A DNA stretch of 64,000 nucleotides from Aquisphaera giovannonii (GTDB lineage Bacteria; Planctomycetota; Planctomycetia; Isosphaerales; Isosphaeraceae): positions 7,998,001 through 8,062,000 of the forward strand of contig NZ_CP042997.1 of assembly GCF_008087625.1 (NCBI RefSeq). Reading direction: 5' to 3'. Both the position numbers and the translations under genes were made by a program. Under the pieces are notes generated by a model. It did not search any database and was not told the DNA's origin. It saw only the letters and a program-made list of their open reading frames with translations. Below are positions 26,356 to 35,967 of the stretch, piece by piece (the stretch's first letter is position 1; each line of letters starts with the position of its first letter).

Positions 26356-27615
26356 TCAGGCGCGGGCGTGACGATGCTCTTCGCGCAGGCCCATCTGCCG
26401 ATCCGCCCGGTGCACGAGCTCGACGACCGGGAGCCCGTGCGGGCAGGCGTCCGCCGCGGCGGCCAGGTCGGAGGCGGCCAGGGCGCGGGCCTCGGGTGGC
26501 AGGGCCTGGTAGAGGGCGCGGGCCTCCTGCCGCTTGCCGTAGACCTCGTAGTAGCGGAGGTAGCGGAGCACGGTGGCCACGGGCACGCCCTTGGCCGCGG
26601 TCTCGCAGAGGTGGCCGCAGCCGTGGCAGTAGAGGTGGGCCGTCCGCTGGCGGTGCTCCTCAAGGAGCGTCCGGTCGCGTGCGGTCAGCGCCTTGTCCCG
26701 GCTCGCGGCGACGTTCTCGCGGAGGTCGCTCCGGGTGGTCATCTCGCTGACCGCGACCTGGATGCGGCCGTCCAGCCAGACGGTCTTCACGGCGGCGACT
26801 TCCTTCTTGAAGCCCTTGGCCTGGAGGTCGGCCATCTTGTCCGGGAAGTTCCCCGCGCCGTCCTGGGTCTTCATGGCGACGAGGCCGAGGTTCGCCTTCG
26901 TCGCCTTGTCGATGGCTCGCTGGAGGTCGTCGTGCCGGTCCTTGCCGCCGATGTCGCGGAAGTTGTACTTGAACATGACCTGGTCGATCCAGCCGCACTC
27001 GGCCGCGGCCTCGAGGATCTCCGGCAGGCGGGCGTCGTGGCAGCTCAGGCCGAAGAAGCGGGTCTTGCCCTGCTTGCGGAGGGCCTCGAACGCGGCCTTC
27101 ACGCCGGGGTCCCGGAGCAGCTCGATCTGGTTGCCCGCGAGGCCGTGGAGGTAGTAGCAATCGACGTGGTCGGTCTTGAGCCGGGACAGGCTGGCGTTGA
27201 GGTGGTCCTCGAAGAGCTTCGCCGTCCCGGTCCCCATGGTCTTGCGATACGCGGCGATCTTGGTGACGAGGTAGAGGTCCTTGCGGAACCCGGTGCGGTC
27301 GAGGACGTCCCCGAGGGTCTTCTCGGCGCGCGTGTTCTCGTAGGTCTCCGAGGTGTCGATGTAGCGCACCCCGGAGACGATCGCGGCCTGGACGAAGCTG
27401 GGCGCGATCGCCCAGCTCGTCCCCATGCCGAGGATCGTCACCTTCTCCCCGGTCCGGCCGAGGGTGGCCGTGGGGACCGCCCTCCCGGGCGCGACCGCCT
27501 CCTGCGCGGGGGCGAGCCCCGGCATCGCGGCGGCCGCCGCGGCGCCCCCCGCCGCCGCCCTGAGGAAATGCCGGCGGCTCGGTCCGCCGCAGGGGGTCTG
27601 TCCGCGGTCGCTCAT
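26356..27615 (-). CDS. TAT-exported aldo/keto reductase-family protein
   Basis: A 419-residue protein with a twin-arginine leader SRRHFLRAAAGGAAAAAA. The aldo/keto reductase barrel is seen in LGRTGEKVTILGMGTSWAI, VRYIDTSETYENTRAEKTLG (catalytic Asp and Tyr), VTKIAAYRK and LNASLSRLKTDHVDCYYLHG. The C-terminus has cysteines in YCHGCGHLCETAA and DACPHGLP, resembling the ferredoxin-like tails of a subgroup. It should reduce or oxidise a carbonyl in the periplasm; whether it binds NADPH there is doubtful, and TAT export suggests a pre-loaded cofactor. Substrate unknown. Confidence 0.83.
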   Translation of the reverse strand: MSDRGQTPCGGPSRRHFLRAAAGGAAAAAAMPGLAPAQEAVAPGRAVPTATLGRTGEKVTILGMGTSWAIAPSFVQAAIVSGVRYIDTSETYENTRAEKTLGDVLDRTGFRKDLYLVTKIAAYRKTMGTGTAKLFEDHLNASLSRLKTDHVDCYYLHGLAGNQIELLRDPGVKAAFEALRKQGKTRFFGLSCHDARLPEILEAAAECGWIDQVMFKYNFRDIGGKDRHDDLQRAIDKATKANLGLVAMKTQDGAGNFPDKMADLQAKGFKKEVAAVKTVWLDGRIQVAVSEMTTRSDLRENVAASRDKALTARDRTLLEEHRQRTAHLYCHGCGHLCETAAKGVPVATVLRYLRYYEVYGKRQEARALYQALPPEARALAASDLAAAADACPHGLPVVELVHRADRQMGLREEHRHARA

Positions 27616-27749
27616 GGCTCTCGTCTCCTCGGTTGCCGGGCCGTGCCGGACTGTCGATCGGTGCCGAATTGCCGCCGCGAGCCCCTCGCGGACCGTGCCC
27701 GGTATTTTGTCGATCCCAAACCGAGGCCGTCAACGAAAGAATCGGCGGC

Positions 27750-29372
27750 TCAGGGCCTGGAGAGCGGCGGACGCGGACGCGGCTCGACCGTCGCGACCTC
27801 GATCCAGGCGCGGTCGCGGATCTTGGGATCGGCGATCGCGCGGACCATCGAGAGGGCCTCGGTCCAGTCGCCGGCTTCGGCCCTCGCGACGGCGAATCCC
27901 CTGCGCCCCTCGTCGCGCGGCTCCCCGGGCTTCAGGGATTCGATCAACCGCCTCGCGCCGACCGCCTCGCCCAGGCGGGCGCGGATCCTCGCGGCGGCGA
28001 TCGCATACAGGATGACGGGCTCCGGCTTGCTCCAGAACCGGCGCTGGTTCTCCGGGATCTCGACCGCGCCGACTCGCCACATCTCGGCGTCGGCCAGCGC
28101 GGATTCGAGGGTCACGACCGCGGCCGCACGCTCCCCGGCGTCGACCTGGGCGTCGGCCAGCGACTCGAGCAGCTTCAGCCTCGTGCGACTCTCCAGCGTC
28201 GGACGTCTCCACCGCGGGTACGCCTCCTCGATGAGCCTCCGGGCCTCGTCGAAGGCCCGGAGGCGCAGGAAGCCCCTCGTCAGGTTGGCGACCGACGTCG
28301 TCAACCGGCCCCCCCGCGGCTCGGAATAAAACGGGATGGCCTTCCGAAGCGTCGCCAGCGACCCCTCCCGATCGCCGGCCGCACGCAGGTCCTCCGCGAT
28401 CAGGACGTAACTCCTGGCGATGGTATGCCTGTAGCCACCGTTCGGCGGCGGGGGTTCCGGCACCCCGGCCGCCTGGGCGATCGTCTCCAGGGCCTCGGCG
28501 AAGCGGCCCAGGCGTGAGAGCGTCACGGCGATCGTGCAGTATTGCTCCGCCCGCTGCCAGCAGGACTCGCCGGCGACGGGACGGCCCGGGAGCCCGGCGT
28601 CGTCCACGGCCTTCCGCGCCGCCGCCAGCAGCGGGTTCGCCGCCTCGCGGTCCGAAGCCGGCACATCGTTGAGCAGATGGACGAGCGAGAAGCGGCGGCT
28701 GCTGTCCGGGTCGTCGCCGAGAGGGCCGACGAAATCCTCGTTGTTCAGGATGTCGCGGACCGCGCCGGCGTAATCGCCGCACCACGCCCGCAGCCGGGTC
28801 GCTTCGAAGAAGTCCCCGCGGGCCTTGAGCACCCCGCTGCGGAGGGTCTCGCGGTCCCGGGCCAACCCCTCCTCGGCATAGGCCCGGTAGCGGCGGATGG
28901 TCGAATCCGCGGCATCCCGTCCCTCGAGCTGGATCTGCGCCCGGACGATCGGCCCCCAGTCCCAGGGGCGATTCCCGAACTGATCCGGGGCCGAGAGCAT
29001 CTCGACGCCGCGGAGGAACGTCGCATGCGCGGCCTCGCGGTCGCCCGAGGCCGCCTGGGCCTGGGCCACGAGGATGACCGGGTGCGATCGATTGTACCGG
29101 ACGGCCACCTCGCGTGGATGGATCTGGAGCGCGACCCCGGCCGCCGCCTCGAAGGCCGCCCGCGCGGCGGCCGGCTCGCGACGTCGCACGCGAGCCTCGC
29201 CGATCTTCAGCCACGCCTCCGCGCGATCGACGCGACCCTCCACCCTCGCGGCCGCCTCGGCGGCCCTTGCCAGGGCCTCCCCCTGCAGGTCCTCGGCGTG
29301 CCCCTCGGGCGAGCCGGCGATCACAACCGTCGCAATCCCGAGGCCCATCGCGACTACCCTGCACAGCATCAT
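27750..29372 (-). CDS. Secreted tetratricopeptide-repeat protein
   Basis: A 540-residue protein. The start MMLCRVVAMGLGIATVVIAG gives a signal peptide ending near GHAE; two adjacent ATGs at 29372 and 29369 are possible. The mature protein is a run of TPR-like helical pairs (AEAWLKIGEARVRRREPAAARAAFEAA, AAVVTLESALADAEM) from about residue 35 to 520. It carries no catalytic domain that I can see. Such proteins act as periplasmic scaffolds. It shares the TPR style of the sigma factor fusion at 32776. Alone in orientation between a reductase and a methyltransferase gene. Confidence 0.72.
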   Translation of the reverse strand: MMLCRVVAMGLGIATVVIAGSPEGHAEDLQGEALARAAEAAARVEGRVDRAEAWLKIGEARVRRREPAAARAAFEAAAGVALQIHPREVAVRYNRSHPVILVAQAQAASGDREAAHATFLRGVEMLSAPDQFGNRPWDWGPIVRAQIQLEGRDAADSTIRRYRAYAEEGLARDRETLRSGVLKARGDFFEATRLRAWCGDYAGAVRDILNNEDFVGPLGDDPDSSRRFSLVHLLNDVPASDREAANPLLAAARKAVDDAGLPGRPVAGESCWQRAEQYCTIAVTLSRLGRFAEALETIAQAAGVPEPPPPNGGYRHTIARSYVLIAEDLRAAGDREGSLATLRKAIPFYSEPRGGRLTTSVANLTRGFLRLRAFDEARRLIEEAYPRWRRPTLESRTRLKLLESLADAQVDAGERAAAVVTLESALADAEMWRVGAVEIPENQRRFWSKPEPVILYAIAAARIRARLGEAVGARRLIESLKPGEPRDEGRRGFAVARAEAGDWTEALSMVRAIADPKIRDRAWIEVATVEPRPRPPLSRP

Positions 29373-29522
29373 GATGCCACCTCGCGGTCTCAATCGAAGC
29401 GATGATCACGCGGTCAAATGGACATCCCACTCCCTTCCTCGTATGAGGGTCTTGCTTCCTCGCGTGCCAAAGTCGGGCGAATCGGCTCGCACCGTTCGCC
29501 CGGGATGATCCCGCGGCCCCGA

Positions 29523-30539
29523 TCACGCGACCACGGACTCGATCACGCAGGAGGGCGAGGCGGTGCGGACGACCCGCGTCATGCGGAGGCCGGCGCCGGC
29601 GAGGAGCCCGCGGTACTCGGCCTCGGTGCGCTCCCGGCCGCCGGCCACGACGAGCATCTCCAGGTCCAGGAGCTTGCCGAAGTCCGGGCCGTTGCCCGGC
29701 GGGATCACCATCTCGGCGAGCAGCACGCGGCCGCGGGGGCCGACCGCCTCGCGGCAGTGGCGGAGGATCGTCGTGGACTGCGCGTCGTCCCAGTCGTGGA
29801 TGACGCTCTTGAGGATGCACGCGTCGGCCCGCTCGCCGATCGGCTCGAAGAAGCTGCCGGCCGCGACGCGGGTGCGGTCGGACAGGCCCTCGGCCGCCAG
29901 GAGGGACCTCGCCCCCTCGCAGACGGTCGGCATCTCGAAGAGGACGCCGCGGAGCGAGGGGTTGGCCTTGAGGATCGTCGCGAGCAGGAACCCGTGCCCG
30001 CCGCCGACGTCCATCAGCGTCCCGATCCCGGAGAAGTCGTAGGCCTGCGCGACGGCCGCCGCGTTGTGCATCGACCAACCCGTCATGGCGGCGTCGAAGA
30101 CCGCGGCCGCCTCCGGGTTCGCGGGGAGATATTCGAACGGAGGCATGCCGAAGACGGCGTCGAAGCCCCGCTCCCCGGTCCGCACGCTATGCTCCAGCTT
30201 GCCCCAGGGCCGCCACGTCCAGTCCTCTCCGGCCATGATCGCCACGGCCCGGAGCGACCCCGGGACGCCGGACCGAAGGAGCCCCGCCATCGGAGTGAGC
30301 TCGAAGCGGCGGGACTCCACCTCCTTGAAGACGCCCACGCCGGCCAGGGCCCGGAGCACGCGGTAGAGGCTCGACGGGTCGGCTCCGGACTGCTGGGCCA
30401 GGTCGTCGCAGACGCGAGGGCCTTCGCCCAGCAGGTCCGCGATCCCGAGCTTGGCCGCGACGCTGAGCGCCTGAGACAGCCACTTGCCGACGATCAGGTT
30501 CTGAAGGGCCACCACCGTTGCGGGGTCCGGCTTCATCAT
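29523..30539 (-). CDS. SAM-dependent O-methyltransferase
   Basis: A 338-residue protein. The ATG at 30539 (MMKPDPATVVALQNLIVGKW) has GGAGGAAG nine bases upstream, so I prefer it to the longer frame. A winged-helix dimerisation domain (residues about 10-95, ending RRFELTPMAGLLRSG) is followed by a SAM-binding GTLMDVGGGHGFLLATIL and the acid/base region ACILKSVIHDWDDAQSTTIL. This is the acetylserotonin/plant-type O-methyltransferase family, which methylates small hydroxyl compounds such as polyketides, phenols or carotenoid products. The natural substrate is unknown; no biosynthetic cluster is seen around it. Confidence 0.88.
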   Translation of the reverse strand: MMKPDPATVVALQNLIVGKWLSQALSVAAKLGIADLLGEGPRVCDDLAQQSGADPSSLYRVLRALAGVGVFKEVESRRFELTPMAGLLRSGVPGSLRAVAIMAGEDWTWRPWGKLEHSVRTGERGFDAVFGMPPFEYLPANPEAAAVFDAAMTGWSMHNAAAVAQAYDFSGIGTLMDVGGGHGFLLATILKANPSLRGVLFEMPTVCEGARSLLAAEGLSDRTRVAAGSFFEPIGERADACILKSVIHDWDDAQSTTILRHCREAVGPRGRVLLAEMVIPPGNGPDFGKLLDLEMLVVAGGRERTEAEYRGLLAGAGLRMTRVVRTASPSCVIESVVA

Positions 30540-30790
30540 TGAGGTCTTCCTCCATGCGAGACGAAAGGGCGTGCGCGGGCCGAGGACGCCCCGGCGGGCC
30601 GCGATGGGCATTTCGCGAGCGTTATCGCCGGCCGCCCGGCGATCGGACACGAGATGTGACGGACGGGGCGGGGATCATGCCGGCATCCGGCGACGCGGTC
30701 AACCGCGATCGGTGGTTTCTCCCGAGCTCCGCGAGCCGACGCATCCGGTTAGGGCGAGTCTCCCCCGAGCCGAAGACACGGGTCCACCCC

Positions 30791-30836
30791 GTGGGAGCCG
30801 GCTCCGTCCGGCGACCGGGTGAGCCCCGGCCCGCGC
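30791..30836 (+). repeat. Dispersed GC-rich repeat, copy A
   Basis: The core GTGGGAGCCGGCTCC is followed by GTCCGGCGACCGGGTGAGCC and CCGGCCCGCGCG. Its self-complementary start (GGAGCCGGCTCC) makes a hairpin. Copies of the same core occur at 30888, 38501-38710, 50975, 63405 and 63544. Confidence 0.75.
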
Positions 30837-30887
30837 GTCTTTTGCAGGAGCCGGTGCGGTGCGGCGATTGAGGGAGCCTCGGCCCGC

Positions 30888-30937
30888 GCGGTCGCCGGAC
30901 GGAGCCGGCTCCCACGGGGTGAGTCGGCTCCCACGGG
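30888..30937 (-). repeat. Dispersed GC-rich repeat, copy B (inverted)
   Basis: Reads GCGGTCGCCGGACGGAGCC then GGCTCCCACGGGG, the reverse complement of copy A, plus a partial second GTCGGCTCCCACGGGG. Together with copy A it forms a larger inverted pair. Confidence 0.7.
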
Positions 30938-31002
30938 GCTTGCCCCTCGCAACCTCGCGGCGTGGACCGCTCACGGAAGCTGAGCCGGGTGCCTCCGGGT
31001 TT

Positions 31003-32724
31003 TCAGAGCTCCGCGAGGACGCGGTGCGCGCAGGTGACCGCGAGCGCCCCGTCGCCGACGGCGAACGCCACGCGCTTGGTCGTGTTGCTCCGCACGTCGC
31101 CGGCGGCGAAGACGCCCGGGCAGGTCGTCTCCACGGTGCAGGGCTCGCGGTGCGAGAGCGGCCAGCGGTCGGAGTTCGCCGCGTCGGCGCCGGTGAGGAT
31201 GAAGCCCTTGGCGTCCACGGCGATCTCCGCCGGCAGCCAGTCGGTCCTCGGCTGCGCGCCGATGAACACGAACACGCCCGAGCAGTCGAGCGGCCGCCGG
31301 CTGCCGTCCTTCGTGCACCGGACCGTCACGCCCTTCAGGTGCGGCTCGCCGTCGATCGTCTCGATCTGGACGTGATGGAGGACCTCCACCTTCGGGTGGC
31401 TCTCGATCCGCCGGGCCAGGTAGTCGGACATGTTCTTCCGCAGGTCGCCGCCCCGCAGCAGGAGCGAGACGCCGGCCGTGTGCTCGGCCAGGAACATCGC
31501 GGCCTGGCCCGCCGAGTTGCCGCCGCCGACCACCACGGCCCGGCCCTCCTTGCAGGAGCGGGCGTGGACCGAGGTGCACGAGTAATAGACCCCCGCCCCG
31601 TCCCACCGCTCGCAGCCCTCTATGGGCAGCCTCTGGTAGCTGGCCCCGGTCGCGATGAGGACCGTCCGGGCCCGGACGACCTGCCCGTCGTCGAGGACCA
31701 GGCGATGGGCCTTGCCCTCGCACGTCATCGACTGCACCTCCACCGGCGCGACGAGCTCGGCGCCGAACTTCAGCGCCTGGAGGTAGCCGCGGTTGGCGAG
31801 GTCCGCCCCGGTCAGGCCGGCGGGGAATCCCATGTAGTTCTCGATCCGCGAGCTGGTCCCCGCCTGTCCGCCGGGCCCGAACCGATCGAGGACGAGCGTG
31901 GAGAGCCCCTCCGACGCCCCGTACACCGCCGCCGCCAGCCCCGCCGGCCCCGCGCCGACGATCACCAGGTCGAACGGCTCGGCCCGGATCTTCCGCTTCA
32001 GGCCCAGGCACTCGGCCAGCCGCGTCACGGTCGGCCGCGGCGACCGCGTGCCCCGGTTGCAGGCGACGAACGGGAGCTGGTCCTCGCCGATCTCCAACTC
32101 GGTCATCGCGGCCCTGCCGACGGGGCTCTCCGCGTCGATCCAGGTGTGAGGGACCTTGTTCTTGTCGAAGAACTCGCGGATCCGGGTCAGGTCCGGGTCG
32201 CCCACGCGGCCGAACACCCGGACCCCGACGAAGCCCCCCCGCTCCAGCAGGTAGCGGCGCATCTGGAAGGCCTCGAGCAGCTTGTCGCTGAGCTCCGGGA
32301 CCGACTGGATCACGTGGCGGAGGTCGTCCTGGCTCACGCAGAAGGCCCGCGTCTCTCCGCGCGCGTAGGCCGCGATGATCGTCGGCCGGTCGGTCAGCAG
32401 CGAGACGTCGCCGGTGAAGGCCCGAGGCCCGTGGACGACGACCGTGGTCGGCTCCGCCGAGGACTCGTCCATGATGGCGATCGCGCCGGACTCGACGACG
32501 TAGAGCGGCACCCCGCGCCGGCCGGTCGGGAAGACCTGCTCCCCGTGGCGGAACGTGCAGACCTTCGCCATCTTCGCCAGCGACGCCATCTCGGAGTCGG
32601 TCAGCTCGGGGAAGGCCAGGTGGTCGGCATAGCCCTGGGTCGGCACGGCGGCGGTCTCCTCGGAACCGGTTCGTTCGGCGGGCCCCGCAGCCCGGGTTGA
32701 TCCCCGCGATCTTCGTCCCATCAT
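31003..32724 (-). CDS. Thioredoxin-reductase-like flavoprotein with N-terminal cNMP-binding domain
   Basis: A 573-residue protein. Residues about 40-160 form a cyclic-nucleotide-binding domain (FRHGEQVFPTGRRGVPLYVV, then FTGDVSLLTDRPTI). Residues about 175-245 look like a glutaredoxin-like domain. A FAD part with VIVGAGPAGLAAAVYGASEG and an NADPH part with VVVGGGNSAGQAAMFLAEH follow, closing with CPGVFAAGDVRS. Where thioredoxin reductases have Cys-x-x-Cys, this has YYSCTSVHA with only Cys383, so classical disulfide chemistry is unlikely. It may be a ligand-controlled NADPH flavoprotein of the type seen across bacteria with this domain fusion. Possible partner and electron acceptor are unknown. 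The start is the first of two ATGs, with no strong ribosome site. Confidence 0.85.
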   Translation of the reverse strand: MMGRRSRGSTRAAGPAERTGSEETAAVPTQGYADHLAFPELTDSEMASLAKMAKVCTFRHGEQVFPTGRRGVPLYVVESGAIAIMDESSAEPTTVVVHGPRAFTGDVSLLTDRPTIIAAYARGETRAFCVSQDDLRHVIQSVPELSDKLLEAFQMRRYLLERGGFVGVRVFGRVGDPDLTRIREFFDKNKVPHTWIDAESPVGRAAMTELEIGEDQLPFVACNRGTRSPRPTVTRLAECLGLKRKIRAEPFDLVIVGAGPAGLAAAVYGASEGLSTLVLDRFGPGGQAGTSSRIENYMGFPAGLTGADLANRGYLQALKFGAELVAPVEVQSMTCEGKAHRLVLDDGQVVRARTVLIATGASYQRLPIEGCERWDGAGVYYSCTSVHARSCKEGRAVVVGGGNSAGQAAMFLAEHTAGVSLLLRGGDLRKNMSDYLARRIESHPKVEVLHHVQIETIDGEPHLKGVTVRCTKDGSRRPLDCSGVFVFIGAQPRTDWLPAEIAVDAKGFILTGADAANSDRWPLSHREPCTVETTCPGVFAAGDVRSNTTKRVAFAVGDGALAVTCAHRVLAEL

Positions 32725-32775
32725 GGCGGGCTCGTCAACCCGACCCGTCGCGGGACCGGGGCGGCCGGGCTGAAC

Positions 32776-35700
32776 TCATCGCCAGTCGATCGCCTGGACC
32801 CAGTCCAGCCCGCGGTCGTAAAGGTCGAGCCGGTCCACCTTCCCGGTCGCGACGCGGGCGAAGACGAGCTCGGGATGCCGGGGCGAGGACGGCGTCCTCT
32901 TCCGCGGCACGATCCAGACCGCCGAGCCTCCGTCGGGGGACCAGCAGGGCTGGCCGTGGGCCCGAAGGTCGGCGTACCCCGGGTAGACTTGATTAAACTC
33001 GAAGAGGTCCCTCGGCGGCCCCTCGGCCAGGTCCCGGACGACGGCGAAATGACGGACCCGGCCGTCTACGTGTCGCCGCTCCTCGTACGCAATGCGGCCG
33101 CCGTCGGGCGAGAACCGGGCGGCGATGCTGTCCAGCGGCGGGCCCGACGTCAGGGGGATCCGGCCGGTGCCGTCGGGGCGGAACAGGTCGATCTGGCGGA
33201 GCGGATAGGTCCCCTTCGTCGGGTGTTCGAAACTCCGGCCCGGGTTGGCCCCCATGACGGCCAGGGACGTGCCCGCGGGGGACCAATCCCAGACCACGTC
33301 GGACGCCGGGAGGGGCAAGGGCGTCTCCCGGCCGCTCGCGACGTCGAGGATGACATTCCGAGACTCGCGGCCCTTTGCGCGGATCACGGCGAGCTGCGTC
33401 CCGTCCGGGGACCAGGCCGCGACCTGGCCGCCGGCCGCGAGCATCCGGCGGTCTCCGGCCGCGGTGAGCAGCCATATTTCCTCGCGAGACGCGTCGCCCC
33501 GGCCCCGGGCCACGTTGTAGGCCAGCCGCGTGCCGTCGGGGGACTCGCGGCCGGAATTGATAGTGGACTCGTCGCCCGGCCTCAGGACCGTTTCGAAGCC
33601 CGTCCCGCCCGGGTCCATCTGCTCGATGGTCGAGCCGCTCGTCCGGCCGTCGCGGATCGTGCCGAAGAGGATGAGCTTCCCCCTGAACGAGGGCGACGGC
33701 TTCCGAGCCGCCGGCGTCGTCGGGTTCGGGGCGAGCGCCCCCGCGACGGCGACGGCGAGGTCCTCCCCGGGCCCGAGGTCGCCCGGGAGCGGCGCCGACC
33801 GCGGCACCTCCGGCGTGCGGCCCATGAGGCCCTCCCAGACGCCGAACAGGCCCCACGCCCGGACGAGCGGGGCTTTCTCATCGCGGATCCATCGGAGCGC
33901 CACGTCGGACTCGCCGGACTCCGCGAGCGCGGAGGCGAGGCTGGCGGTCGCGGCCGTCGCGGTCCCCACCGACCGACGGTCGCCCCGGACGACCGTGATC
34001 TGACGCCGGACGAGCTGGAAGAGGTCATCGGCCTCCCGGGTACGCCGCGCCTGGGCGTGGGCCCGGGCCACGTCCACGAGGGCCCGCAACCGACAGAGCT
34101 CGTCCGGGATCGTGTCGGCGATGCTCCTCGCCCGGGCGAGCTCGCCCTTGCGGGCGACGGCCGCGACGACGGACAGCAGGGCCTCCCCCTTCCAGGACGC
34201 GTCGCCGATCCGGCCGGCCGTCTCCAGCGCCTCGTCCGTCTCGTCCCGGCCGGCCTGGGCGGCGGCGATGTTCTTCCGGGCGATGTCGCCCCAGGGCGCC
34301 CTCGCGATGCCGGACGCGAGCTCCTTCGCGTCCGCGACCGAGCCCGAGGATGCGAGGACGCCGGCGAGCTCGGCCCGGACCGAAGGCCCGCCGTCGCCCG
34401 ATCCATCGACCGGGATCGCCGCGGCGACCTTGCGGGCCTCCTTCAGGATCTCGGCCGCGTCGACGCCATTCCTGTGCAGCTCCGCCGCCGCGATCCGGGT
34501 CAGGGCCACCGCGCGCGAGTAAGCCTCCGGGATGGCCCGGGCCGCGGCGAGGGCCCCCCGGATGTCGGTGCGGTCGGCTTGCTTCTCCGCCGCGATCCGG
34601 AGCGCCTGGGATTTCCACGGCTCGTCGAGCCCGCCGGCGATCCGGTCCGCGATCGCGATCCCTCCATCGCCGGCCAGGGCCTCGGCGATCGCGCCGGCGG
34701 CCTGGTGGCGGTTGTCCCGGCTCCGGATCCGCGCCACGATCGAGACCGCCCGCCGGTGCAGGCCGAGCCGCGCGCAGGCGGCCGCGACGTCGATCCGCCG
34801 ATGGTCGATCTCCGCCTCGTCGGCGGCGGCGACGGCGCGGAGGAGCGTCGCCCTGGCGTCGTCGAGCCGGGCTGCCTTCTCCTGCAAGATCGCCAGCTTG
34901 AGGAGGATCCAGACCCGCTCCTCCGGCTCCTCGATCGCCGGGAGCTGCGCAATCACCTCCTCGGACAGGCCCTTCGACATGTCGGCGGGGAGCGGCATCC
35001 CCGCGTTCGCGGGAGGCGGCCCGGCCGCGTCGCGGGCCGCGGCCGGCCGGACCGGCGGAGTGCCCCGGGATGCCGACGCGGTCCCCAGCACGCCGAGCCC
35101 GGCCGCGAGGACGGCGACCAGGACGAGCCCGCGCCCCGCCATCCCGCCGACGCCCGCCGCGAGGGCGTACGAGGCGGTCGGCGGGCGGAGCGCGGCGAGC
35201 CGGGGCATCGGGATGAGCGTGCTCGCGCCGACCTCTCCCGCCAGCCACGCGGCCAGCCCGCCGGCGGAGATGGCCACGCCCCGCCGCGTCAGGCGGCCGG
35301 CCAGCAACTTGCGGCCCCTGGCCAGCCGGCTGGCGACCGTGCCCTCGGCCCAGCCGAGGCGGCTCGCGGCCTGGGAGCGGGACTGCCCCTCCAGGTCGCA
35401 CAGGACCACCGCCGCGCGGTAGCGGGCCGGGAGGCGGGCGAGCTCTTCATCGAGGAGGCCCGCGAGTTCGCGGCGATCGTCCCACGGCGCGACGGCCGCG
35501 TCGATGGCCACCGCGGCCGATCGCTCGCGGGCGCGTCGCCGAGCGGAGGCGACCCGGAGCTTGAGGGCCGTGCGCGTCGCCACCCCGTGGAGCCAGTGGC
35601 CGACCGAGCCCCGGGGAATGACCGACGCCCCTCGCAGGGCCAGGACGAGGAACGCAGCCTGGAACGCCTCCTCCGCGTCATGCTCGTTCGCCAGGATCCG

Positions 35701-35862
35701 GCGGCAGACGGCCAGGACCATCGGCCCGTGACGCCGGACCAGCTGCTCGAACGCGGATTCGTCCCGGGACTCGACGAACCGGCCCAGGAGCGTGCCGTCG
35801 TCCAGCCCCGCCGAGATCCCGGTCCGGAAAAGCGTCTGGACGTCGCGAGTCATGACATTCAC
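32776..35862 (-). CDS. ECF sigma factor fused to TM segment, TPR-like region and TolB-like propeller
   Basis: A 1028-residue protein with a GTG start (GAGGAG seven bases before it). Residues about 20-190 are an ECF sigma factor: sigma-2 LVRRHGPMVLAVCRRILANEHDAEEAFQ and sigma-4 LPARYRAAVVLCDLEGQSRSQAASRLGWAEGTV. A hydrophobic segment (GRGLVLVAVLAAGLGVLG, about 245-265) would span the membrane. About 300-640 is TPR-like; from about 690 on are TolB/WD40-type blades (ESPDGTRLAYNVARG, WSPDGTQLAVIRA, FSPDGGRIAYEE). This is the ECF01-Gob style of planctomycete sigma factor. It should face outwards with its C-terminal sensor region and bind RNA polymerase inside; release mechanism unknown. Confidence 0.85.
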   Translation of the reverse strand: MNVMTRDVQTLFRTGISAGLDDGTLLGRFVESRDESAFEQLVRRHGPMVLAVCRRILANEHDAEEAFQAAFLVLALRGASVIPRGSVGHWLHGVATRTALKLRVASARRRARERSAAVAIDAAVAPWDDRRELAGLLDEELARLPARYRAAVVLCDLEGQSRSQAASRLGWAEGTVASRLARGRKLLAGRLTRRGVAISAGGLAAWLAGEVGASTLIPMPRLAALRPPTASYALAAGVGGMAGRGLVLVAVLAAGLGVLGTASASRGTPPVRPAAARDAAGPPPANAGMPLPADMSKGLSEEVIAQLPAIEEPEERVWILLKLAILQEKAARLDDARATLLRAVAAADEAEIDHRRIDVAAACARLGLHRRAVSIVARIRSRDNRHQAAGAIAEALAGDGGIAIADRIAGGLDEPWKSQALRIAAEKQADRTDIRGALAAARAIPEAYSRAVALTRIAAAELHRNGVDAAEILKEARKVAAAIPVDGSGDGGPSVRAELAGVLASSGSVADAKELASGIARAPWGDIARKNIAAAQAGRDETDEALETAGRIGDASWKGEALLSVVAAVARKGELARARSIADTIPDELCRLRALVDVARAHAQARRTREADDLFQLVRRQITVVRGDRRSVGTATAATASLASALAESGESDVALRWIRDEKAPLVRAWGLFGVWEGLMGRTPEVPRSAPLPGDLGPGEDLAVAVAGALAPNPTTPAARKPSPSFRGKLILFGTIRDGRTSGSTIEQMDPGGTGFETVLRPGDESTINSGRESPDGTRLAYNVARGRGDASREEIWLLTAAGDRRMLAAGGQVAAWSPDGTQLAVIRAKGRESRNVILDVASGRETPLPLPASDVVWDWSPAGTSLAVMGANPGRSFEHPTKGTYPLRQIDLFRPDGTGRIPLTSGPPLDSIAARFSPDGGRIAYEERRHVDGRVRHFAVVRDLAEGPPRDLFEFNQVYPGYADLRAHGQPCWSPDGGSAVWIVPRKRTPSSPRHPELVFARVATGKVDRLDLYDRGLDWVQAIDWR

Positions 35863-35967
35863 GGCGGAACTCCTCGAGTCGAAAGGCTCCTGGTCATCAG
35901 GTTCCTCCCGATATTGCCCGCCGCAGGCCGGATGGATCCCTTTTTCCGGCCTCTCATCGCGGATCGG

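Larger units (their letters stand above)
30540..31002. other. Intergenic region with dispersed-repeat copies
   Basis: This 463-base gap holds no gene. Two copies of a dispersed GC-rich repeat lie in it in opposite orientation (30791-30836 and 30888-30937, listed separately). The rest shows nothing recognisable. Confidence 0.5.
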
